NCBI GenBank assembly: GCA_018902795.1
Contig: JAHIQD010000015.1
Span: forward strand, 1 to 64,000
Source: Bacteroidota bacterium
Lineage (GTDB): Bacteria; Bacteroidota; Bacteroidia; Flavobacteriales; Weeksellaceae
Direction of reading: 5' to 3'
Length of the DNA: 64,000 nt
Part shown: positions 49,711 through 56,727 of the stretch, piece by piece
Numbering within the stretch: the stretch's first letter is position 1
Layout of the letters: each line of letters begins with the position of its first letter
Made by a program: the position numbers and the translations under genes
The notes under the pieces: generated by a model
Seen by the model: the letters and a program-made list of their open reading frames with translations, nothing else
What the model was told of the DNA's origin: nothing
The model's database searches: none

Positions 49711-49756
49711 GTTGTTCGGTTGGCTTTTGGTCAGGCAAAAAAATAAACCAAATTCA

Positions 49757-50218
49757 ATGAAAAAAATATTTTTAGCGGCTGTTCTCTGCGTTTCGTCTCT
49801 AGGTCTGCAAGCGCAATACAGTTCCATTAACGCAATCATACAGAAACTTGAAGAAAGGCGGGGCATCAATCAAAACCTCAAAGACGTTAATATTGATGAA
49901 CGGAAATTTGCTTTGATAAAAGATTTTCCGGATCACACTGAAAGAAGTTTCATCATTATCAAAGGAAACCAGGCCACCTATGTTGAAATATTTGATGACA
50001 AGCAGACCGGCGATACTTCCTCGAATGTTTTTTCGGGAGATATTGTAAGAACCCGTCACAACATTATTTCCCTTAGAGCAGATAAACTGGAAGGAAAAAA
50101 AATTCCGTTGGCAGTAACAAAAAATCTGCTAATGACGAAACAGAAAAAATTCCTCTACCTGATTGATGTTAATACCAAAGAACGCTGGATTGAAGAAGCC
50201 GCAATCAATCAAAAATAA
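49757..50218 (+). CDS. Exported protein of unknown function in the tyrosine cluster
   Basis: The ATG at 49757 gives 153 residues with a signal peptide (MKKIFLAAVLCVSSLGLQAQ). The mature part contains KLEERRGINQNLKDVNIDERKFALIKDF and a beta-rich middle (RSFIIIKGNQATYVEIFDD). I do not recognise a family. It is 46 nt after hppD and 80 nt before fahA on the same strand; a terminator-like repeat follows it, so a functional link to tyrosine catabolism is uncertain. Confidence 0.7.
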   Translation: MKKIFLAAVLCVSSLGLQAQYSSINAIIQKLEERRGINQNLKDVNIDERKFALIKDFPDHTERSFIIIKGNQATYVEIFDDKQTGDTSSNVFSGDIVRTRHNIISLRADKLEGKKIPLAVTKNLLMTKQKKFLYLIDVNTKERWIEEAAINQK

Positions 50219-50238
50219 ATGCAACTAAAAATAATGAA

Positions 50239-50275
50239 GGTTCAAAGTTTAAAGCAAAATTTTACACTTTGAACC
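50239..50275 (+). terminator. Inverted repeat between the exported protein gene and fahA
   Basis: GGTTCAAAGT (50239-50248) and ACTTTGAACC (50266-50275) are perfect 10-bp inverted repeats with a 17-nt loop, followed by TTTCC. A weak terminator or an attenuator before fahA are both possible. Confidence 0.55.
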
Positions 50276-50298
50276 TTTCCTTTAAAACCCAAAAAATT

Positions 50299-51546
50299 AT
50301 GAAGTCTTTTGTAAACTACGAACAAAATTCAGATTTTTCCATATTTAATATTCCGTTCGGTGTAGCGGCTTTTAATAAAGAATATATCGCGTGCTGCACG
50401 AGAATCGGTGATGTGGTAATCGATCTTGCTACCCTTTACGATTACGGCTTTTTTGACGAAATCGAAGGTCTTGATGAAAATGTATTTGAAGCCTATACCT
50501 TAAATGAATTTATCGAACTCGGAAAACCGGTTACCAATGCGGTCCGTTTGAAGATTCAAGAAATGTTGGCTGAAGATTCAAGTCTCGCAAACGATGAAAA
50601 AATACAGGAAAAATGTTTCTTCAGTTTGGAGCAGGTAAAAATGATGATGCCGCTTCACATTCCGAATTATACTGATTTTTACAGCAGCATCGAACACGCA
50701 ACCAACGTTGGTAAAATGTTCCGCGATCCTGCAAATGCACTGCTCCCGAACTGGAAATATCTTCCGGTAGGCTATCACGGGCGCGCGTCCTCCATTGTGG
50801 TTTCAGGAACCGATATTATCCGTCCGAAAGGTCAGACCAAACCTGCAGATCAGGATTCACCAATTTTCGGACCTTCAAAACAACTCGATTTTGAGCTTGA
50901 AATGGCTTTTGTCGTGAATAAACACACCGAAATGGGAGAAAGCATTTCTACTGCAGAAGCTGAGGATGCCATTTTCGGAATGGTGATTTTTAATGACTGG
51001 TCAGCCAGAGACATTCAAAGCTGGGAATATGTTCCGTTGGGACCGTTTTTAGGGAAAAATTTCGGAAGCTCCATTTCACCTTGGGTAGTTACTCTGGAAG
51101 CTTTGGAGCCATTCAGAACTCAGTCTCCGGTTCAGGAACCTGCAGTTTTAGATTATTTAAAATTTGAAGGAAACAAAAACTTCGATATCAACCTTGAAGT
51201 TTACCTGCAGCCCGAAAACGGTACAGAAACGCTCATCTCACAAAGCAATTACAAATTCATGTACTGGAATATGACCCAACAGCTTGCACATCACACCGTA
51301 AATGGCTGTAACGTTGAAGTGGGCGACCTTTATGCATCAGGAACCATTTCGGGAGAAAATCCAAACTCTTTCGGATCCATGCTCGAATTAACGTGGCGCG
51401 GACAAAATCCATTAAAACTGAATAACGGCGAGGAAAGGAAATTTATTGAAGATAACGATACCGTAATTATGCGGGGATTTGCCGAAAAAGACGGAATAAG
51501 AGTAGGTTTCGGAGAAGTTTCAGGAAAAATTTTACCTGCAAATTAA
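50299..51546 (+). CDS. fahA: Fumarylacetoacetase
   Basis: Hydrolyses fumarylacetoacetate to fumarate and acetoacetate, the last step of tyrosine degradation. The ATG at 50299 gives 415 residues. YTDFYSSIEHATNVGKMFRDPANALLPNWKYLPVGYHGRASSIV, IFNDWSARDIQSWEYVPLGPFLGKNFGSSISPWVV and ASGTISGENPNSFGSMLELTW are characteristic. Maleylacetoacetate isomerase, needed between HmgA and this enzyme, is not in the window. The flavin reductase gene starts 10 nt after the stop codon. Confidence 0.96.
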   Translation: MKSFVNYEQNSDFSIFNIPFGVAAFNKEYIACCTRIGDVVIDLATLYDYGFFDEIEGLDENVFEAYTLNEFIELGKPVTNAVRLKIQEMLAEDSSLANDEKIQEKCFFSLEQVKMMMPLHIPNYTDFYSSIEHATNVGKMFRDPANALLPNWKYLPVGYHGRASSIVVSGTDIIRPKGQTKPADQDSPIFGPSKQLDFELEMAFVVNKHTEMGESISTAEAEDAIFGMVIFNDWSARDIQSWEYVPLGPFLGKNFGSSISPWVVTLEALEPFRTQSPVQEPAVLDYLKFEGNKNFDINLEVYLQPENGTETLISQSNYKFMYWNMTQQLAHHTVNGCNVEVGDLYASGTISGENPNSFGSMLELTWRGQNPLKLNNGEERKFIEDNDTVIMRGFAEKDGIRVGFGEVSGKILPAN

Positions 51547-51556
51547 GATTTTAAAA

Positions 51557-52378
51557 ATGAAAACAATCTCCCCCCAAGACTTAAATAATTTACAGCTTCA
51601 GACCCTGCTTCAGACCGCCATTGCGCCAAGACCAATTGCTTTGGCTTCAACGGTTGATAAAGACGGAAATGTAAATTTAAGTCCGTTCAGCTTTTTTAAT
51701 ATGTTCAGCACGAATCCGCCGGTAGTTATTTTTTCTCCATCGAGAAGAGTTCGGGATAATACGACCAAACATACCTTAGAAAATGTTTTGGAAGTGCCGG
51801 AAGTCGTGATCGGAATCGTTAATTATAAAATCGTTCAGCAGATTTCTCTCGCTTCCACAGAATATGACAAAGGCATCAATGAATTTGTAAAATCGGGTTT
51901 AACGATGAAGGATTCAGATTTGGTTCAGCCAAAACTCATCGAAGACTGTCCGGTCAATCTTGAGTGTAAAGTTTTAGAAATTAAACATTTAGGAGCTGAA
52001 GGCGGCGCAGGGAATTTAGTAATCTGTGAAATCATCAAAATTCATGTCCGTGAGGAATACCTCAACGGTGAAGGAAATCTGGACCAGAAAAAGCTCGATT
52101 TAGTCGCAAGATTAGGCGGAAATTGGTATTCCCGAAATAATGAGGATAATCTTTTTGAAGTGCCAAAACCATTGGTAACAAAAGGAATTGGTTTCGATCT
52201 GTTACCGGACGAAATAAAATACAGCAGAATATTTACAGGAAACGATCTGGGAATGCTGGCGAACACCGAACAGCTTCCGGAAGGAAATTTTTCCGCTGAT
52301 GAGAACATCCATTCAGAAGCCCGGAAATTTCTTCTGGAAAGTAAGATTGAAGAAGCCTGGAAAATTCTGACCGTTTAA
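51557..52378 (+). CDS. Flavin reductase-like FMN-binding protein
   Basis: A 273-residue protein of the flavin reductase-like FMN-binding family (split barrel). APRPIALASTVDKDGNVNLSPFSFFNMFSTNPPVVIFSPS is the conserved FMN-binding N-terminal signature. CPVNLECKVLEIKHLG and NLVICEIIKIHV complete the barrel. The C-terminal part is longer than in simple reductases. Located 10 nt after fahA, so co-transcribed; the oxygenase partner, if any, is not obvious. HppD and HmgA do not need a flavin reductase. Confidence 0.85.
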   Translation: MKTISPQDLNNLQLQTLLQTAIAPRPIALASTVDKDGNVNLSPFSFFNMFSTNPPVVIFSPSRRVRDNTTKHTLENVLEVPEVVIGIVNYKIVQQISLASTEYDKGINEFVKSGLTMKDSDLVQPKLIEDCPVNLECKVLEIKHLGAEGGAGNLVICEIIKIHVREEYLNGEGNLDQKKLDLVARLGGNWYSRNNEDNLFEVPKPLVTKGIGFDLLPDEIKYSRIFTGNDLGMLANTEQLPEGNFSADENIHSEARKFLLESKIEEAWKILTV

Positions 52379-52384
52379 AAAAAT

Positions 52385-52415
52385 AAAAAAGAGTGAAACA
52401 ATTTCACTCTTTTTT
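52385..52415 (+). terminator. Bidirectional terminator between flavin reductase and terC
   Basis: AAAAAAGAGTGAAA/TTTCACTCTTTTTT, 14 bp, 3-nt loop, with A and T runs on either side. Confidence 0.9.
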
Positions 52416-52418
52416 ATT

Positions 52419-53243
52419 TTATTCCTCGTCTTTAATACTTAAATCCTTATTTAAATCAGGATTCAGTTTAAGGTACTTTTGTTTCTGCTTGTTTCTAAGC
52501 CGAATATTCAGCATTTCTACCGCCAAACTGAACGCAAGACACGAATAGATAATGTTTTTGCTCACATGCTGGTGAATCCCTTCTGCTACAAGCATCACTC
52601 CAATCACAACCAGGAAAGAAAGCGCCAGCATCTGCAAACTTGGATATTTGTTGATAATTGCGGAAATCGGTCCTGCAAAAGCCATCATAATTCCAATCGA
52701 AATTACAACCGCGATAATCATGAGCAGCACATTATCTACCAACCCAATCGCCGTTAAAATAGAATCAAGGGAGAAAACCATATCCACCAGAATAATCTGA
52801 ACAATTACCATGGTCATCAGGCTTGAAGCACTGGATTTCGCTTTCGGAGCATCATCGTGTCCGGACATTTTCCCATGAATTTCAAAGGTGCTTTTAGCAA
52901 TCAGAAAGATACCTCCGCCCAAAAGAATAATATCCTTCCAGCTTAAAGCGAGCGGCAAATCTGTCCCCGGCTCCTGAAACCAGGGAAGCGTGAAAACTGC
53001 TTCTTTGAGGCCGATAATCCAACTTATCATGAGCAAAAGAGCGACCCGGAAAAGCATTGCAAATGTAAGCCCCAAATTCCGGGCAAACTTTTGTTTTTCT
53101 TTGGGCAACTTATCCGAAATAATTGAAATAAAAATAATATTATCCACTCCCAAAACAATTTCCAGGAAGGTAAGGGTGAGCAAGCTGATCCAGATTTGAG
53201 GATCCGTAAAATTGGGTAAATCTATTACCGAAAGAAATTCCAT
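52419..53243 (-). CDS. TerC family integral membrane protein
   Basis: A 274-residue inner-membrane protein with about seven hydrophobic helices. LTLLEIVLGVDNIIFISII-like segment FLEIVLGVDNIIFISIISDKL and VDMVFSLDSILTAIGLVDNVLLMI each carry the buried Asp-x-x-x motifs of TerC. TerC relatives (E. coli Alx, YoaE, Bacillus MeeF) act on manganese export or metallation of exported enzymes. Tellurite resistance is not implied without other ter genes, none of which are here. Confidence 0.9.
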   Translation of the reverse strand: MEFLSVIDLPNFTDPQIWISLLTLTFLEIVLGVDNIIFISIISDKLPKEKQKFARNLGLTFAMLFRVALLLMISWIIGLKEAVFTLPWFQEPGTDLPLALSWKDIILLGGGIFLIAKSTFEIHGKMSGHDDAPKAKSSASSLMTMVIVQIILVDMVFSLDSILTAIGLVDNVLLMIIAVVISIGIMMAFAGPISAIINKYPSLQMLALSFLVVIGVMLVAEGIHQHVSKNIIYSCLAFSLAVEMLNIRLRNKQKQKYLKLNPDLNKDLSIKDEE

Positions 53244-53279
53244 AGATAAAATAGTTTACGCAAAAATAGTTATTTTGAA

Positions 53280-54143
53280 TTAAAACTGAGAATTTATCTT
53301 CCGAAAGTGAAGCTGAAGAAATTGCACCGATTTTTGAACTGCTTTAGCAAGATCCTCCGGGAGTTCATCATTGGTCCATGGTTCTTTGGCGCCGAAAGTA
53401 TGATTCGCATTTTCCAGCAGATACAGCTCGGAATTGCGGCACCATTCACTTAGAAGAAACGCTTCCTTGTCCTTCACCGCTTCATCTTCTGTACCCTGAA
53501 TAATAAGAAACGGTTTATCAAGATGCTGCGCACAATACTGTATTGTAAACCGATCTTCGTTTTGCTTGAAATCCTCATAAAACTGATAGAAATGCGGCAT
53601 CTGCTGTTTGGTTCTTCCGTTTTCAGAATACATAACACCAGATCTTTCCCAGTTTTCTAACCGTTCGCCGGACGGAAACCGGTAATTGAAATTACTTACT
53701 CCCGCTAAAGTGACCAATATTTTCACCCGTTCATCTTCGAATGCTTTAATGAGTGAAATTCCACCACCGCGGCTATGTCCAATAATTGCAATTTTTTCCG
53801 AATCGATTTTTGGATTTCCGATAAATTCGTTGATCACAACATCGTAATCCGAAATTTCTTTAGAGAAATTATTATTACCGAATGCTTCCAAATCGGCAAA
53901 ATCAGTAGGATTTCCGAGTGTTGTTCCGTTATGGGAAAAATTGAATTTAACAAAGAAGAAACCCGCTTCAGCAAATTTTTCTGCCATTAAATCCCACGCA
54001 CCCCAATCTTTGTAACCTTTATATCCGTGCGCAAAAATTACCAGCGGAAGTTTTTCTGAAGTTTCGGGAAAGAAAGCATCTGCAAGAAAATCTCTGGTTT
54101 CAGGATTGTGAATTTTTATATTTTTCTGAATGTTGATTTTCAT
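53280..54143 (-). CDS. Alpha/beta hydrolase (dienelactone hydrolase-like)
   Basis: A 287-residue cytoplasmic hydrolase. The oxyanion-hole HGYKGYKDWGAWDLMA follows the first core strand; the nucleophile elbow is GHSRGG (serine in IAIIGHSRGGGISL). The aspartate is in FLIIQGTEDEAV and the histidine in ENANHTFG, giving a complete triad. The substrate is unknown. The TAAATTTG at 54173-54166 is the likely -7 box; the REP-like repeat copy B begins about 60 bp upstream of the gene. Confidence 0.88.
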   Translation of the reverse strand: MKINIQKNIKIHNPETRDFLADAFFPETSEKLPLVIFAHGYKGYKDWGAWDLMAEKFAEAGFFFVKFNFSHNGTTLGNPTDFADLEAFGNNNFSKEISDYDVVINEFIGNPKIDSEKIAIIGHSRGGGISLIKAFEDERVKILVTLAGVSNFNYRFPSGERLENWERSGVMYSENGRTKQQMPHFYQFYEDFKQNEDRFTIQYCAQHLDKPFLIIQGTEDEAVKDKEAFLLSEWCRNSELYLLENANHTFGAKEPWTNDELPEDLAKAVQKSVQFLQLHFRKINSQF

Positions 54144-54165
54144 TTTTATGATTTTGAATTGAATT

Positions 54166-54173
54166 CAAATTTA
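54166..54173 (-). promoter_or_regulatory. -7 box of the alpha/beta hydrolase gene
   Basis: TAAATTTG on the minus strand, 22 nt before the ATG at 54143. Just upstream, CCGTTT (54188-54193) and AAACGG (54202-54207) form a small hairpin. Confidence 0.45.
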
Positions 54174-54204
54174 GTAATTTTTAAAATCCGTTTTTTATTT
54201 TAAA

Positions 54205-54331
54205 CGGCATTGCGTGAGCGATGGTAGTGAAAATCCTTTTTTTTGGCGGCGGCGAAGCCGCCGCCAAAAAAAAGATTGTAACGGACGTAGCGACCCGCGC
54301 GGCTGAATAAGCTCTGGCGAGGGACACGCCC
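54205..54331 (-). repeat. Dispersed palindromic repeat, copy B
   Basis: A perfect 18-bp stem (54236-54253 with 54257-54274) with loop GAA, made of GGCGGCGGC flanked by T8/A8. It is flanked on one side by a GCGTGAGCGAT motif and on the other by AGCGACCC and GGGACACGCCC. The flanks match copy C closely and copy A partly. It abuts the terminator of the first M13 peptidase gene. Confidence 0.88.
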
Positions 54332-54364
54332 AAAAAAAAATCACCCAACAAAAATTGAGTGATT
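54332..54364 (-). terminator. Terminator of the first M13 peptidase gene
   Basis: AATCACCCAA/TTGAGTGATT (one mismatch) with a T run of nine on the minus strand. The same arms recur behind the second M13 gene at 56681-56705. Confidence 0.85.
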
Positions 54365-54370
54365 GATATT

Positions 54371-56458
54371 TTACCAGATTTTAATTCTCTGTTCCGGTTC
54401 TTTGTAAAGCTTGTCTCCGGGTTTCACATCGAATGCTTTATAGAAGGAATCCTGGTTGATAAGCGGTCCAAACGCCCTGAAATAACCAGGGGAGTGAGAA
54501 TCGGTTTTCACCTGGTTCACCATATACTGGTCGGTAGATTTGGTTCTCCAAACGGTTGCCCAGCTCATGAAAAATCTCTGATCCTGTGTTAAACCACTAA
54601 TCAATCCTGGGTTTGGATTGTCTTTAAGATATAGTTGCAATGCGGAATAAGCTACGGCAACGCCGCCTAAATCCCCGATATTTTCACCGCTCGTGAATTT
54701 CCCGTTCACAAAACTTCCTTTTACCGGTTCATATTTATCGTATTGCGCTGCAAGCTGTGCTACTTTAGCATCAAAGTTTTTACGGTCAGCATCCGTCCAC
54801 CAGTTATTTAAATTTCCGTCTCCGTCGAATCTTGAGCCGGAATCATCGAAACCGTGGGAAATTTCGTGACCGATTACGGCACCAATTCCACCAAAGTTTA
54901 CGGCAGGATCTGCTTTAAAATTGAAGAACGGCGGTTGCAAAATAGCAGCCGGGAAAACGATTTCGTTGTTAGAACCGCTGTAATATGCATTTACGGTTTG
55001 AGGTGACATTCCCCATTCAGTTTTGTCTACGGCTTTTCCTATTTTTTCTAAATTTTTAGCATATTGCCATTCCGAAACTTTCTGAAGGTTGTTGTAATAT
55101 GTTCCACCGTCGGCCGGAGCTTTCAGCTGAAGTTTTGAATAATCTTTCCATGTATCAGGGTAAGCGATTTTCACAGCGAATTTTGAGAGTTTTTCCTGTG
55201 CTTTTACTTTGGTCTCAGCCGACATCCAATCCAAATTATCGATGTGCTGTTTGAAGGCTTTTTTAAGGTAGCTGATGTAGGTTTCCATTTGCTGTTTTGC
55301 TCCCGCAGGGAAATATTTTTCAACATACAACTTACCGAAAGCTTCTCCTAAAGTTCCGTTTACAACGCCTAAACCTCTTTTATCCATTGATCTCTGCTCT
55401 TTCTGTCCCTGAAGGTATTTGGAGTAGAAATTAAAATTAAGGTCATCCAGTTTTTTATCCAGATTTCCTGCATTTCCTGCAACCATTCTGGCTTTCATAT
55501 ATTCTTTAAGCAGCGGAAGTGTTCTTTCATTCATCCACGAATCCATCTTCTGGTAATATTTCAGCTCACCAACGATTACTTTGTCGGTTTTTACGCCAGC
55601 AGCGGAAAGGTAATTGGGAAGATTAATATTTTTCACCAAAGCAGGAAGTTCGGCAACCGTTTTCGGATTGTAACGGAGGTTTGCATCACGGTTCTGCTCG
55701 TTGGTTAAAAGGTCATTGGCAAGCTGCTTTTCGAAGGCAACCACTCGCTGCGCGGTTTGGTCAGCATTTTGGTATCCTAAAACCGTGAAAAGCTGTGCCA
55801 CATAATTTTTATATTCGGCCAGAGTTTTTGTGTTGGCCTCGTTTTCTTTCTGGTAATAATCACGTCCCAAACCAAGACTTGGGCCGCCAAGATAAACCGC
55901 ATTCATTACAGAGTTTTTCATGTCAGCACCCACTCTCCATGCGTAGAAAGGATTGTCTCCGGTTTTGGTCGCTTCGATCAAATATTTCTGCAGGTCTGCA
56001 ACTGATTTTATTTTATCAATTTTTGCCAAATCTGCTTTAATTGGATTGATGCCGTCAGCGTTTCTTTTATCCCAATCCATGAAAGTTCCGTATAAAGCCT
56101 GAATTTTCTGACCTTCAGAACCCGGCGCGAATTTATCGGTAAGAATTTTATTTAAAATATCAAGAGAAGCGACATCAACGTCTTCGCGAAGTGCGTTGAA
56201 ACTTCCCCAACTTGATTTGTCGGAAGGGATTTCTGCAGTCTTAATCCAGTTTCCGTTCACATAATTGAAGAAATCGTCCTGTGGCCGCACAGTGGTATCC
56301 ATATAAGAAAGATTAAGACCTTCTTCTTTTACGGTTGCCGCAGCAGCCTGCTCGGTTTTGGTTTCCTCTGTTTTGGTTTCTGAAACTTTAGTTGCGGTAC
56401 AGGAGTTTAAGAATACTACTCCTGAAAAAGCGAGAATGCTTATTGAGATTTTTTTCAT
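54371..56458 (-). CDS. M13 family metallopeptidase (neprilysin/PepO-like), paralogue 1
   Basis: A 695-residue zinc endopeptidase, exported as a lipoprotein (MKKISISILAFSGVVFLNSC, Cys20). The peptidase_M13_N region starts with RPQDDFFNYVNGNWI. The catalytic domain has the NAYYSGSNNEIVFPAAILQPPFF substrate loop, zinc motif HEISH in IGHEISHGFDDSG, and the third ligand in ENIGDLGGVAVAY; the C-terminal HSPGYFRAFGPL and IKIW ending are standard. It probably cleaves peptides in the periplasm or at the outer membrane. A same-length paralogue lies 269 bp upstream. Confidence 0.95.
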   Translation of the reverse strand: MKKISISILAFSGVVFLNSCTATKVSETKTEETKTEQAAAATVKEEGLNLSYMDTTVRPQDDFFNYVNGNWIKTAEIPSDKSSWGSFNALREDVDVASLDILNKILTDKFAPGSEGQKIQALYGTFMDWDKRNADGINPIKADLAKIDKIKSVADLQKYLIEATKTGDNPFYAWRVGADMKNSVMNAVYLGGPSLGLGRDYYQKENEANTKTLAEYKNYVAQLFTVLGYQNADQTAQRVVAFEKQLANDLLTNEQNRDANLRYNPKTVAELPALVKNINLPNYLSAAGVKTDKVIVGELKYYQKMDSWMNERTLPLLKEYMKARMVAGNAGNLDKKLDDLNFNFYSKYLQGQKEQRSMDKRGLGVVNGTLGEAFGKLYVEKYFPAGAKQQMETYISYLKKAFKQHIDNLDWMSAETKVKAQEKLSKFAVKIAYPDTWKDYSKLQLKAPADGGTYYNNLQKVSEWQYAKNLEKIGKAVDKTEWGMSPQTVNAYYSGSNNEIVFPAAILQPPFFNFKADPAVNFGGIGAVIGHEISHGFDDSGSRFDGDGNLNNWWTDADRKNFDAKVAQLAAQYDKYEPVKGSFVNGKFTSGENIGDLGGVAVAYSALQLYLKDNPNPGLISGLTQDQRFFMSWATVWRTKSTDQYMVNQVKTDSHSPGYFRAFGPLINQDSFYKAFDVKPGDKLYKEPEQRIKIW

Positions 56459-56539
56459 TAGGAAATTTAAAATTTTATTGATTTAAATCAAAGATAGAAA
56501 ATATTTTTGATTGGGGATATTGTTTCCGGAGAGAAACGT

Positions 56540-56663
56540 GCACTGCGTAAGCGATAGAAGCGGCATCCTTTTTTGGTCGCGGCGGCAAAGCCGCCGCGAC
56601 CAAAAAAGATATAGCGGATAGCGCGACCCGGGCAGAGGGAAAGCAAGGGCGAGGGATACGCCC
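56540..56663 (-). repeat. Dispersed palindromic repeat, copy C
   Basis: A perfect 19-bp stem (56568-56586 with 56590-56608), loop AAA, containing GGTCGCGGCGGC. Left flank GCGTAAGCGATAGAAGCGGCATCC and right flank GATATAGCGGATAGCGCGACCC, ending in a second small hairpin GGGCG/CGCCC (56647-56663). It lies directly behind the terminator of the second M13 peptidase gene. Short open frames through it are by-products. Confidence 0.9.
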
Positions 56664-56673
56664 TCATCATTCC

Positions 56674-56705
56674 AAAAAAAAATCACCCAAAAAAATTGAG
56701 TGATT
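56674..56705 (-). terminator. Terminator of the second M13 peptidase gene
   Basis: AATCACCCAA/TTGAGTGATT (one mismatch) then a T run on the minus strand; the same arms as the terminator of paralogue 1. Confidence 0.85.
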
Positions 56706-56727
56706 TAAAAAAATTATGGTTCTAATT

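Noticed and set aside
52419..53243. TerC as a tellurite-resistance determinant
   Set aside because: No other ter genes are nearby, and single TerC proteins mostly act in manganese handling.
56483..56686. Open frames of about 60-67 codons on the minus strand through the repeat region
   Set aside because: They run straight through the perfect palindrome of repeat copy C, in two overlapping frames, and have no start context or family similarity. They are by-products of the GC-rich element.
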